A stretch of DNA of 64,000 nt from CAYRXM01 sp964449465 (GTDB lineage Bacteria > Chloroflexota > Anaerolineae > JAFGEY01): positions 62,001 to 126,000 of the forward strand of contig CAYVBK010000011.1 in the NCBI GenBank assembly GCA_964449465.1, given 5' to 3'. Both the position numbers and the translations under genes were made by a program. The notes under the pieces were generated by a model. The model did no database searches and was not told where the DNA came from. It saw nothing but the letters and a program-made list of their open reading frames with translations. Shown piece after piece: positions 48,019 through 57,228 of the stretch. Positions within the stretch are counted from its first letter, which is position 1. Each line of letters opens with the position of its first letter.

Positions 48019-50076
48019 GTGGCTTTTTCGATAGAAGACACCATACTACTTCAATGCTCCAGAATCCATCTCACGCAAGAGACCCTTCAAACAGTCGCTG
48101 ACCTGCTTCAACAAGAACCAGACTGGGATTATCTCCTTCAGGCTTCTATTGTGCATGGTGTAGCGCCGCTCATTTATCGGGGATTGTTACAGCTAGATCA
48201 TCATCTGGACGCAGTCAAAACATGGGTGACAGAGGCTGTTTGGGTAGAATGGGAGCAGTTGTATCGTCATAATATAGCACGCAACCGCCGCCTATATAGA
48301 ATAGTGGGTGAAATCTGGGGCGCATTTGGCCGGGATGAAATTCAAGCCATCGCTTTGAAAGATTTGACTCTGGCTCACACAGTTTTTTCAGACATCGGAT
48401 TGCGCCCAATCGGCGATCTGGATATATTGATACATCAACAAGACTATGAGCGTGCGCAAAACTGCCTGACCCGGTTGGGATTCAGGCCTTTACTCGATGT
48501 GGATAATCCTTACAGTAACAAGTATACCTGGGGTGTGCATTTTCATCGCGCTGTGGATAATGTGTGGATTGACTTGCAATGGAACATTATGCAACTCGAA
48601 TGGGATGTGTGTGGAGAAAGAAATTTCAACTTTGATCTGGATGCTTTGTGGTCAGGCGCAAAATCTATACCGATTGATGACTATCAGGTATTGGCGCCTT
48701 GCACTGAAGATATGCTGTTTCACCTTTGTATGCATTTGGAAGGCCATTACTATGCTGAATTGATCCTTTTTTGCGACATTGCCGAACTGATTCAGGCTCA
48801 CAACAACACGTTGAATTGGGATTATTTCATCTCTTTAGTTAAAAAATATCGTGTCGAGAGTTCGATATATTATGTGCTTTTGTTGACACAGCAACTGTTT
48901 AATTTTGTTCTGCCCATTTCACTTCAAGAGTTGGCACCTGATTATTTCAAAGCCAGTCTGTTTGAACCTGTTTTTGGCAATCTTGCAACTTTGCACACTG
49001 CATTGGAAGATATTTATGCGCTGGCCCATCCACCGACGCAAACGATGGCTCGCCTGGAAACTGTGGTGAGGAGGCAGGCCGTCTATGCGATGAGATGGTA
49101 TGAAGAGCTGGATCACCTGGCCACTTCTATGCACCGTCTGGGCGTACAACCGTTCATATTTGTGGGGCAGGCTTCCGAGATGGTCTTTCCCAGTCGCTCT
49201 CTGCAACCTTTTGCTCCTATCACTCTGCTGACATTGACCTCATATCGTTCTCAATTATGCCAGGCGCTGTTACAAAATGGATTTGCAAGCCGACCCGCGC
49301 CTGACGGTAAAGAGTATGTCAAACGGCGCGAGTTTTACTCCCACGATCCAGCAGTAGGCGGTGAACCACTGGTTTTGGATATTCAAACCCATATCATCAG
49401 CGGATTGACAGCTCTGTTTCAGGCTACAGCCGAACAAGAAACCTCCAGAAAAGACCTGGCATTCAAATCGCTCAAACCAGTGACTGACGATGGATCGCTT
49501 CAGGCACATCTGAATCTGGCTTTTGTTTCTCCTGAGGAAATGATCATCTACTATGCCGCACGTGTCGGGCAGCAAGCGCACGGCCGGCTGTTTGCCTTGA
49601 CCGGCCTGCTGGAATTTTTGCGCAACTATGACCGGCCCATAGATTGGCTACTGGTGGGCCGGCTGGCCCGTGAGTATGAACAAGTTGAATCAGTTCGAGC
49701 CGGTCTGTCTGTAGCTCAAGCAATGTGGAAACTGGCTATTTCCGATTATGATCTGGATCGCTTGTTAGGTTCAACTCCATCACCGTGCTTGTTCCAGTGG
49801 GCGCGCTATGGACCCGGCGAGATGAAACGCTATACGCACTTCAAAAAAATGTTTTTTACTCTTTTTTGCTGGTTGGGCACGCGTGGATGCAGCGCCAAAT
49901 TGGCCTACCTGCTGCAAGATCGAGCCTGGCTACCTAGAGCCTGGTTGTCGGGTGGACTGGGCCTTTTGGCAGATGGACTGCGCTCTGCCTTTCAACCACC
50001 CAAACAGTATACGGTGCGAGATTTTGCCTATTGGACGGAACCAGAACCGCCGGTGTCTGGCCGACAGATTGGATGA
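48019..50076 (+). CDS. Nucleotidyltransferase family protein (PF14907-like) with a degenerate second copy
   Basis: A 685-residue protein. The first half has the family nucleotidyltransferase marks AIALKDLTLAH (Lys114), RPIGDLDILIH (Asp133, Asp135) and the third acidic position in VWIDLQWNI. The second half (from about residue 375) repeats the pattern in FIFVGQASEMVFPSRS, QLCQALLQNGFA and PLVLDIQTHI, but the GDLD position reads APIT, so both Asp residues are gone. The family is common in polysaccharide loci and its substrate is unknown. The start is GTG 48019. It overlaps the flippase start by four bases. Confidence 0.82.
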   Translation: MAFSIEDTILLQCSRIHLTQETLQTVADLLQQEPDWDYLLQASIVHGVAPLIYRGLLQLDHHLDAVKTWVTEAVWVEWEQLYRHNIARNRRLYRIVGEIWGAFGRDEIQAIALKDLTLAHTVFSDIGLRPIGDLDILIHQQDYERAQNCLTRLGFRPLLDVDNPYSNKYTWGVHFHRAVDNVWIDLQWNIMQLEWDVCGERNFNFDLDALWSGAKSIPIDDYQVLAPCTEDMLFHLCMHLEGHYYAELILFCDIAELIQAHNNTLNWDYFISLVKKYRVESSIYYVLLLTQQLFNFVLPISLQELAPDYFKASLFEPVFGNLATLHTALEDIYALAHPPTQTMARLETVVRRQAVYAMRWYEELDHLATSMHRLGVQPFIFVGQASEMVFPSRSLQPFAPITLLTLTSYRSQLCQALLQNGFASRPAPDGKEYVKRREFYSHDPAVGGEPLVLDIQTHIISGLTALFQATAEQETSRKDLAFKSLKPVTDDGSLQAHLNLAFVSPEEMIIYYAARVGQQAHGRLFALTGLLEFLRNYDRPIDWLLVGRLAREYEQVESVRAGLSVAQAMWKLAISDYDLDRLLGSTPSPCLFQWARYGPGEMKRYTHFKKMFFTLFCWLGTRGCSAKLAYLLQDRAWLPRAWLSGGLGLLADGLRSAFQPPKQYTVRDFAYWTEPEPPVSGRQIG

Positions 50077-51539
50077 ATATGAATACGGTTAAAAGCGTTT
50101 TCAAAAACACGACAGCTTTGTTTATTGCCCGCGTCGGTTATATGATGGGCAGCATTTTGCTGGTTTCCTATCTTTCGCGTTTGCTCCAGGCAGAGGGATT
50201 GGGTAGTTATTCGACGGCCATGGCCTTGTTCGGGCTGGGCGAACTGGCCTGTGAATTGGGTCTGTCCAACTATGTTCCCCGTGAGGTAGCCAAGGATCTC
50301 AAACAGACCAATCGTTATCTGATCCACACCAGCATTTTGGCGCTGGGCAGTACACTGGCAGTGATGGTCCTGTTTTGGATAGTGACGCCTTTTGTTGGTT
50401 ATTCTAGTGTGACCGTCATTAGTGTTTACATTATTTCATTTGCTTTGCTTCCATCAGTACTGCAAGTGATTATTGGCGCTATGTTTATCTGCCATGAAAA
50501 AGCAGAACTGGCAACCTTTACGACTCTGTTTTGGACCATTGTCAAGATTCTGATCAGCGTTTATTTGCTCTATCGCGGTTTGGGTGTGGTGAGCCTGGTT
50601 GTGACTTTTACAGTGATCAATTATCTGTCATGGCTCAATTCGATCTGGTTCTATGTACGATATATTGAAAAGCCACATTGGGAGTTTGATTGGGTCTTTT
50701 TCCGCAAAATGCTCTATGATCTGAGGACTTTTATTGTGCTGGCCGTTGGCGGCAGTATCTTTACACAGGCCGAAATGGTCATTTTGACCTGGCTCAAAGA
50801 CGATGCCGAGGTGGGCATCTATAGCGCTGCTTATAAATTGATCACTTTGTGGTATATCATTCCACAAAGTTATATGGGAGTGGTCTTTCCGTTATTGACC
50901 CGATCCTATCATGAATCCGGCGATAAATCGCAGATCATTCAAGAGAAATCCATCAAGTATCTGCTTTTTGCCGCTTTGCCTTTGTCAGTGGGCATGTTTG
51001 CGGTGGCTCAACCGATCATTACTTTGTTCTATGGGCCAGGGTTTGAGCGCGCTGTCTTTATCTTGGGACTGATCGCCTGGCATACGACTCTGGCCTTTAT
51101 AAACAATGTATTTTGGCGTATCTTGTTAGCTCGCGATGAGCAGCATCTAGCCTTGCGTGTCCAAATCATCAGTGGTGTAGTCAAAGTGGTCATCTCATTT
51201 GCGCTGATTCCCTGGTGGGGGGCAGAGGGCGCCGCCTGGGCGTTGATGTGCGGATATGTGCTGTACACCCTGCTGCATATCTATTATGTCTGGCGCAAAG
51301 GCACTCGTATTCCCATCATTCGACAAAGCTGGCGGTTTGCTTTGGCCGCGGCAGTGATGGGGATTTTCGCCGTCTTGTTGGTTGGTCGTCTGAATTTATT
51401 TATTCTGATTCCAGCAGCAGGATCGATCTATCTTGTCGTCGCAGTCATTTTGGGGGCTTTTTCGGCAGATGATCGAGCTCTTTTTGCTCAGGTCTGGCAG
51501 CAGCGTGTCCAGACGAAATCGGCAACAGAAAGCAGATAA
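50073..51539 (+). CDS. Polysaccharide flippase (Wzx/MATE-like)
   Basis: A 488-residue protein with about fourteen hydrophobic segments and the family start FIARVGYMMGSILLVSYLSR, GLGSYSTAMALFGLG, and YVPREVAKD. It would flip the undecaprenyl-linked repeat unit from the inner to the outer face. ATG 50073 overlaps the previous stop (ATGA); a second ATG at 50079 is possible. Neighbouring Wzy-like and Wzz-like genes support a Wzx/Wzy pathway. Confidence 0.92.
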   Translation: MNMNTVKSVFKNTTALFIARVGYMMGSILLVSYLSRLLQAEGLGSYSTAMALFGLGELACELGLSNYVPREVAKDLKQTNRYLIHTSILALGSTLAVMVLFWIVTPFVGYSSVTVISVYIISFALLPSVLQVIIGAMFICHEKAELATFTTLFWTIVKILISVYLLYRGLGVVSLVVTFTVINYLSWLNSIWFYVRYIEKPHWEFDWVFFRKMLYDLRTFIVLAVGGSIFTQAEMVILTWLKDDAEVGIYSAAYKLITLWYIIPQSYMGVVFPLLTRSYHESGDKSQIIQEKSIKYLLFAALPLSVGMFAVAQPIITLFYGPGFERAVFILGLIAWHTTLAFINNVFWRILLARDEQHLALRVQIISGVVKVVISFALIPWWGAEGAAWALMCGYVLYTLLHIYYVWRKGTRIPIIRQSWRFALAAAVMGIFAVLLVGRLNLFILIPAAGSIYLVVAVILGAFSADDRALFAQVWQQRVQTKSATESR

Positions 51540-51550
51540 GGGGGAGCGAG

Positions 51551-52651
51551 ATGCGAGTGGCCTTGATTGATTTTGAATACTTTGATTATTCGATCCAACT
51601 AGCTAATGCACTGGCTGATCTCGCTCAAATCACATTGATGTTGCCGAATCAGGCAGTAGAACGCTATGGCAGCAAAATTGGAAATCGGGTAGACCTGTAT
51701 CATTTTGAAATGCCCAGGCTACGCTACCCTTCTAATATCAAGATGGTATATACGCTGTTTCGAGATTTGGTGAAAATGTCGCCGCATGTGGTGCATCAAC
51801 CCAGTTGGAATTTGTGGATGAATATGGCCTTGCCGTTTTTTCCCAATATCCCACTGGTTGCTACCATTCACGATGTCAGCCTGCACCCTGGCGATCAAGA
51901 AACATTCAACTGGTTCCAAAACTGGCAGTGGCAGCGCGCCGACCAGGTGATTGTACATGCCCAGACGCTGGCCGGTCAGTTGATCCAACAACACCATGTG
52001 CCTTCTGACAAAGTACATGTCATTCCTATCGGTGCGTATGACATATATCGGCATGAGGCGAACAACAAGACAGCAGAGCAAGGTCACACGGTTCTATTTT
52101 TTGGCCGAATTTGGGAGTACAAAGGACTGCAATATCTGATCGAGGCCGAACCCTTGATCACAGCTCAGGTGCCAGATGTGCGTATTGTCATTGCCGGGCA
52201 CGGCGAGCCATTTGAGCGGTATGAACAAATGATGGTACACCGAGACCGCTTTGAAGTGCACAATTATTATATTCCCGATGATCTGATTGCCCGACTCTTT
52301 CAAGAGGCCAGCATAGTGGCGCTGCCATATATCGAAGCTTCACAAAGCGCAGTCCTGGCTATGGCTTTTGCTTTTGGCAAACCAGTAGTGGCTACAACTG
52401 TGGGCGGTCTGCCCGATATAGTTCAACATGGAGAGACAGGTTACCTGGTACCTCCTCGCGACGCGCCTGGTTTAGCCCAAGCCATTGTTGAATTACTCAA
52501 AAACGATACGCTGCGGACCGAAATGGGACGTAAGGCCTGGAATCAGGCACAAGGAGATTTGTCCTGGCCGAATGTGGCGCAAAAAACCTGCCAGGTTTAT
52601 GAACAGGCTATCCTGACTCACTCACGATTCAACCGGAGTAAAAAACAGTGA
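51551..52651 (+). CDS. Glycosyltransferase family 4
   Basis: A 366-residue GT-B enzyme. The C-terminal donor site shows VLFFGRIWEYKGLQYLIEA, the sugar-binding Glu and Gly in VALPYIEASQSAVLAMAFAF, and GLPDIVQHGETGYLVPPRD. The N-terminal acceptor domain has HQPSWNLWMN and VATIHDVSLHPG. It adds a sugar to the growing repeat unit on the cytoplasmic face. GGGGGAG lies before the ATG. It overlaps the following lipoprotein gene by four bases (GTGA). Confidence 0.93.
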   Translation: MRVALIDFEYFDYSIQLANALADLAQITLMLPNQAVERYGSKIGNRVDLYHFEMPRLRYPSNIKMVYTLFRDLVKMSPHVVHQPSWNLWMNMALPFFPNIPLVATIHDVSLHPGDQETFNWFQNWQWQRADQVIVHAQTLAGQLIQQHHVPSDKVHVIPIGAYDIYRHEANNKTAEQGHTVLFFGRIWEYKGLQYLIEAEPLITAQVPDVRIVIAGHGEPFERYEQMMVHRDRFEVHNYYIPDDLIARLFQEASIVALPYIEASQSAVLAMAFAFGKPVVATTVGGLPDIVQHGETGYLVPPRDAPGLAQAIVELLKNDTLRTEMGRKAWNQAQGDLSWPNVAQKTCQVYEQAILTHSRFNRSKKQ

Positions 52652-53574
52652 TCAGACAAGGGAGACGGCCTGTATACCTGTTGGCATGGATGCTGATTTT
52701 TAGTTCTTGTGTTTTAGGGCCAACCCGCCCTATTAGCACACCTCAGGCAGCGCAAAGCACAGACCAGGATTTGCTGGAGGCCAGTTCAACGCCACCTCAA
52801 GTACCGCCTCCCTGGAAACCCTTGACCCTGCTCAAAACCGACTTGCAAATGATTCAACAGGCTGGATACAAGCGAGTTTGCCTGTTCGATCTACAAGCCA
52901 TTCGTGATTACCCCGATCCGGCATACATATCGTTTTTGAGACAATACGCAGATAAAGGTATAGAAATAACAGTTTACGTTCAAGACGTGCCGGCAGACCA
53001 AGAGACCATCAATCTGTTTCGTGCCATCGGTGCGACGCGAGCCATTATATATGAGCGCGAACTGCTAGAGATTTTTCAGACGACGCAAATTTCGGTATCC
53101 TGGTGGGCAGGGGTGGCTTTTCCCTACAATCACACCGAGAGACCACAATACATGAGTTGGCCCGACCTGCGCAGCGAGCAAATGCGCGAGGAACTGGCCG
53201 ACTGGGCCGTGCAGATACCCGCATCTGTTGATGGCGGTTTGTCGCTGGATTACATCCGTTGGAACCAGGTGGGTGATGGGCGAACTGCCGAACAGGTGAC
53301 CGACCTGGTACAAAAAATCCGTGACCGCTGGGATCAGGCGGGACATGGCAGATTATCGGCAGCAGTATATCCTTATCTGGGCAACAGTCCGCGGCATGGC
53401 GGCGCCTTGTCGGTAGGGCAAAAGTGGAATGAATGGCTAGATAACGGTCTGGTAGATTGGGTCTATCCGATGGCCTACAATAGCCAGGACCTGGCGGCTC
53501 ATATTCGAGAATGGAAATCGTATGACCCCACCAAGATCGTACCGTGTCTCAGCCTGATGGATTACAGCGAGTAA
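52648..53574 (+). CDS. Glycosidase-like secreted or lipoprotein (GHL10-type fold)
   Basis: A 308-residue protein with an N-terminal hydrophobic signal ending in FSSC, a plausible lipobox. The TIM-barrel strands VCLFDLQAI, ITVYVQDVP and SWWAGVAF lead to LSLDYIRWNQVGDG and VDWVYPMAYNSQDL, which match putative glycoside hydrolases of the GHL10/DUF4015 type. The acidic residue of LDYIRW is the likely catalytic position. A role in trimming or release of the polymer outside the cell is inferred. The start is GTG 52648 with GGAG nine bases upstream. The end runs into the start region of the next GT4 gene. Confidence 0.7.
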   Translation: MIRQGRRPVYLLAWMLIFSSCVLGPTRPISTPQAAQSTDQDLLEASSTPPQVPPPWKPLTLLKTDLQMIQQAGYKRVCLFDLQAIRDYPDPAYISFLRQYADKGIEITVYVQDVPADQETINLFRAIGATRAIIYERELLEIFQTTQISVSWWAGVAFPYNHTERPQYMSWPDLRSEQMREELADWAVQIPASVDGGLSLDYIRWNQVGDGRTAEQVTDLVQKIRDRWDQAGHGRLSAAVYPYLGNSPRHGGALSVGQKWNEWLDNGLVDWVYPMAYNSQDLAAHIREWKSYDPTKIVPCLSLMDYSE

Positions 53575-53585
53575 AGGATGCGTTG

Positions 53586-54548
53586 ATGCAAGTACTGCTG
53601 GTTACCAATATGTATCCTACAACTGAAAAGCCAGCCTTTGGCACCTTTGTCTATGATCAGGTAGAGGCGCTACGTCGGGTTGGCGTGGATGTTGATGTCC
53701 TTTTCATCAACGGACGTCAAAGCAGGCTGAATTATTTGATCGGTATTTTTCGCTTTTGGGCCATGCTGCTGAAAAAACGCTATCACCTCGTTCATGCCCA
53801 TTATTCTATTTCTGGTTTTATCGCGCGCCTGCAACTCTTGTATCCGGTTCTGGTAACCTACCATGGCGCCGAAGTGCTGGATCATGTGCCCGGCTGGCTG
53901 AGATTTTTGTCGCGCCGTGGCACCTGGTGGTTTGATCGCATCATTGTTGTCAATCAACGCGAAAAAGACCGCATCCAGGGCGACGCATCCAAAATCGTGG
54001 TCATTCCATGCGGCGTCAATCTGGACGAGTTTCGCCCCCTGTCGCAGGCTGAGGCGCGCCGCACACTGGAACTAGATGCCGACAAACCCCTGGTGCTGTG
54101 GGCCGGCGAGTATTGGCAATATGAAAAGCGATTCGAGTTGGTACAAGAATCTATGGCCGTTTTGCAGCAGCATTGTCCTCAAGCCGAACTGGTGTTGGTT
54201 TCGGGCAAACCACATTCGACCATCCCACTTTATATGAACGCCTGCGATGTCCTGCTGCTGGTTTCTCGCTCAGAAGGTTCGCCGATGGTGATCAAGGAAG
54301 CGATGGCCTGCAACCTGCCCATTGTTTCTACCGACGTGGGTGATGTTGCTCAGGTGATCGGGGATGTCCAAGGATGTCATTTGGTAGAGCCAAATGCTCA
54401 TGAGGTGGCCAACACATTATACCAGGTCTTGCAAACGCGTCAGCGAACGAATGGACGAGCCAGGATGGAGCAGTTGGGCGGAGAACTGATCGCTCAACGC
54501 ATCATCGCGGTGTATCACGATCTGCTCCATCGGAAACAGTCCAAATAA
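53586..54548 (+). CDS. Glycosyltransferase family 4
   Basis: A 320-residue GT-B enzyme, shorter than most GT4 members. The N-terminus VLLVTNMYPTTEKPAFGTF, HAHYSISGFIARLQ and TYHGAEVL form the acceptor domain. The donor domain has LVLWAGEYWQYEKRFELV, the conserved Glu in SEGSPMVIKEAMAC and DVGDVAQVIGDVQGC. ATG 53586 is preferred to an upstream frame start that lies inside the preceding gene. AAAGGA precedes it. It is in the operon with a 13-base gap to the BcsB-like gene. Confidence 0.92.
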   Translation: MQVLLVTNMYPTTEKPAFGTFVYDQVEALRRVGVDVDVLFINGRQSRLNYLIGIFRFWAMLLKKRYHLVHAHYSISGFIARLQLLYPVLVTYHGAEVLDHVPGWLRFLSRRGTWWFDRIIVVNQREKDRIQGDASKIVVIPCGVNLDEFRPLSQAEARRTLELDADKPLVLWAGEYWQYEKRFELVQESMAVLQQHCPQAELVLVSGKPHSTIPLYMNACDVLLLVSRSEGSPMVIKEAMACNLPIVSTDVGDVAQVIGDVQGCHLVEPNAHEVANTLYQVLQTRQRTNGRARMEQLGGELIAQRIIAVYHDLLHRKQSK

Positions 54549-54561
54549 GGAGGCATTATTG

Positions 54562-57228
54562 ATGTCCAGATACCGGTTTGCATATCGCCAACTGATCTGG
54601 GGGGTGCTTGGTTGCATTTTGTTGGGATTGATGCCGTCGCAGTCAATCCATGCTCAGGAAAGCTCAAATCGGCAGTTTTCGCTCAAACAGATCGGCTACA
54701 GCGACCGCGTGCTGAGAGGACCGCTGACGCAGGCGCGCTATTATTTCACACTGCCAACAGACTGGCAGATTCTGGCCGGCAACTATTTATCGCTGAATGT
54801 CGAATGGACGGTGGGGCAGGGCGAAAATTTTGCTCCAGCGGTGTTCGAAGTGCGCCTGAACGGTGAGAGCTTGTACACCCGGCAGTTGACCAGCACAGCA
54901 GCGATTCAGCCCCAGATTGTCATCCCTGCGGCCAGTCTGACCACCGCCTATGCCAACACCCTGCAATTCGAGCTGCAAGTCAATGCCGAATGTGAGCGCG
55001 CCCGGTTGACTATGGCGACGGTCAAAGCCTCTTCGCTGATTTCCTTGAACTATATCGAGAAATCACCGGCCATCAACCTGGCGCGCTACCCAGAGCCTCT
55101 TTATCAACCATCCAGCTTTGAGCCCAGACCGGTGCGAATTGTCTTGCCCGATCAGCCAGACACCGCCGAAATTCAGGCTGCGGCCATGATCGCCGGCCGG
55201 CTGGGGCGATTGATGGGCAGCGCGCTGACCATTTCAACCACCCTGGCCTCGGCTTTGTCATCGGAGGCCCTGCCCGCCGACCATCTGTTGGTCATCGGCA
55301 CGCCCAATCAGATGCCCTGGTTGCGCGACATTCGTCTGCCAATCTCTGTAGCAACTCGCCAGTTTTCCTTGCAAAGCGTCATGCCGGCTGAGGTTGCACC
55401 CGGTGAACTGTTCAGTTATACGCTGCGCGTGACCAATACTGGCCCGGAATTGCGCTATCTCTTTGTGGAGGATCAGCTTCCAATCGGAGCAACCTGGTTA
55501 TCTTGTTCGGGAGAGTGCTGGCTCAGCGCGCCGGGGGTGCTGCGCTGGCAGGCTGGCAGCCTTTCTCCAGGCAACGAAATATCCACGACTGTCCAGATTC
55601 GCTTGAGTGAGCAAGCTGTACCCGGTCAGTTGATTGAACACACAGCAACATTGTTTGATAGTAATATCAATGCGATAAACGTAGATACCCTGTCGGCGAG
55701 GGTAGCCATTTCGCCGACCGATACATTGACAGAGACCTTGCCCAAAGAAGATATGTTTTTTGTACTGGCCGGGCGCGGCGTAGCCGAGAACGACGGCCTG
55801 GTTCAAGAAATGATCTCTCCCTGGAACTCGCGCAGTGTGCTGATTCTGGTTACTGGCTTGAACGGGCCGGCGCTGCTGCGGGCCGCCCAGGCTTTGAGCG
55901 CAGAAACCAATTTTCCGGGTATGTGGGGCAACTATGCCCTGATCCAGGCCGTGCAGCCGATTTCCAATACCCTGTCGCCCTCTGCCGAGATACAGTCTTT
56001 TGAATTCCTGGGCTATCAAGATGTAACTCTACGTGGGTATCAGAGCAACGGCGCCGAGTATCGCTTCGAGTTACCCTGGGGATGGTCATTGACGCCAGAT
56101 GCCTATCTGAACGTTCATTTTGCGCATGGGTTCCAGGGGCAGATCAAACTCTCTACTTTGGAAGTACAGTTGAATGATATTCCGATCAATAGCGTGCCAT
56201 TACAAGAGACCAATTCCACCGATGCCTGGTTGAACGTGCCGCTGCCCAATACACCCCTGACCACAGGGCGCAATACACTCAAGTTCCTGGTGCCCTACAA
56301 TCCCGAACGGTGTGTAGACGACAGCGACAAGCAAATCTGGTTGACAATCTACCAAAACTCTTGGTTGTATTTGCCACGCGAAACCCAGATCGAGTCGCTC
56401 GATTTGGGCAACTTTCCACTGCCGTTCAGTCGCCAGCCGGGGCTGACCGATCTGGTGTTGGTGCTGCCGGCCCGGCCCGTCCAGACAGAAATCGAAGGAA
56501 CGATCCGCCTGGCGGCCCGTCTCGGCGCCGCCGCTGGTGGAACCGGCTTTGCTCCACAGGTCGTTCTAGGCGGTGAGATGATCGCTCATCCATGGCCTGG
56601 TTCCAACCTGATCCTGGTAGGAATGCCGACCAGCAATCCTTATATTGCCGGATTGAATGACGTGCTGCCCCAATCGTTTTACAGTGGCACCAATGAAATC
56701 CATCAGCGATTGGACAGTGTGGTCTACCGACTGGATCCACAGACCAGTTTGGGGCTGGTGCAGCTCATCCCGGCACCCTGGGACAAAGACCAGGCTGTTT
56801 TGATCTTGACCGGCACAACCGAACAAGGTGTTCAATGGGCGATCAATGCCCTGACCGACAGACTGCCATCCTGGAGTTTGAAAGGGAACCTGGCAATGGC
56901 GCAGGATCGCGATGTGCGCTCGATAGATACTCGCGAGAAAAAGCCCAATGAACAAGTCCAGTTGATTGCCACCGCACTGCCGGCCATGACACCTCAACCA
57001 ACACCAACACCGCTGCCGACGCCGACATTGCCACCCAGCCCCACACCGACACCCTTGCCGGCTCAAACAGCAACGCCAACATTCACACCGACCGCAACCC
57101 CTCTGGTGTCTGCGCCGGTCACGCCTTCTCAAGCCCGACCCTTTTGGTTGATCCCGTTGCTGCTGTTAAGCATTCTGACTCTGATGGCAGCCAGTGCCAT
57201 CATGATCTGGAAATCCCGGTCAAAATGA
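54562..57228 (+). CDS. BcsB-like protein with inserted DUF11-type domain and Thr/Pro stalk
   Basis: An 888-residue secreted, membrane-anchored protein. A signal peptide (1-32) is followed by two BcsB-like carbohydrate-binding modules (first from IGYSDRVLRGP, about 40-165; second FLGYQDVTLRGYQSNG, about 475-600), each with a flavodoxin-like module (VLPDQPDTAEIQAAAM; VLPARPVQTEIEGTI). Between about 270 and 385 a DUF11-like beta domain interrupts the first flavodoxin module (FSYTLRVTNTGP, GATWLSCSGECW). A TPTP-rich stalk precedes one C-terminal membrane segment. BcsB guides cellulose out of BcsA, but no BcsA is in the window. Start ATG 54562 has AAGGAGG upstream. Confidence 0.85.
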   Translation: MSRYRFAYRQLIWGVLGCILLGLMPSQSIHAQESSNRQFSLKQIGYSDRVLRGPLTQARYYFTLPTDWQILAGNYLSLNVEWTVGQGENFAPAVFEVRLNGESLYTRQLTSTAAIQPQIVIPAASLTTAYANTLQFELQVNAECERARLTMATVKASSLISLNYIEKSPAINLARYPEPLYQPSSFEPRPVRIVLPDQPDTAEIQAAAMIAGRLGRLMGSALTISTTLASALSSEALPADHLLVIGTPNQMPWLRDIRLPISVATRQFSLQSVMPAEVAPGELFSYTLRVTNTGPELRYLFVEDQLPIGATWLSCSGECWLSAPGVLRWQAGSLSPGNEISTTVQIRLSEQAVPGQLIEHTATLFDSNINAINVDTLSARVAISPTDTLTETLPKEDMFFVLAGRGVAENDGLVQEMISPWNSRSVLILVTGLNGPALLRAAQALSAETNFPGMWGNYALIQAVQPISNTLSPSAEIQSFEFLGYQDVTLRGYQSNGAEYRFELPWGWSLTPDAYLNVHFAHGFQGQIKLSTLEVQLNDIPINSVPLQETNSTDAWLNVPLPNTPLTTGRNTLKFLVPYNPERCVDDSDKQIWLTIYQNSWLYLPRETQIESLDLGNFPLPFSRQPGLTDLVLVLPARPVQTEIEGTIRLAARLGAAAGGTGFAPQVVLGGEMIAHPWPGSNLILVGMPTSNPYIAGLNDVLPQSFYSGTNEIHQRLDSVVYRLDPQTSLGLVQLIPAPWDKDQAVLILTGTTEQGVQWAINALTDRLPSWSLKGNLAMAQDRDVRSIDTREKKPNEQVQLIATALPAMTPQPTPTPLPTPTLPPSPTPTPLPAQTATPTFTPTATPLVSAPVTPSQARPFWLIPLLLLSILTLMAASAIMIWKSRSK

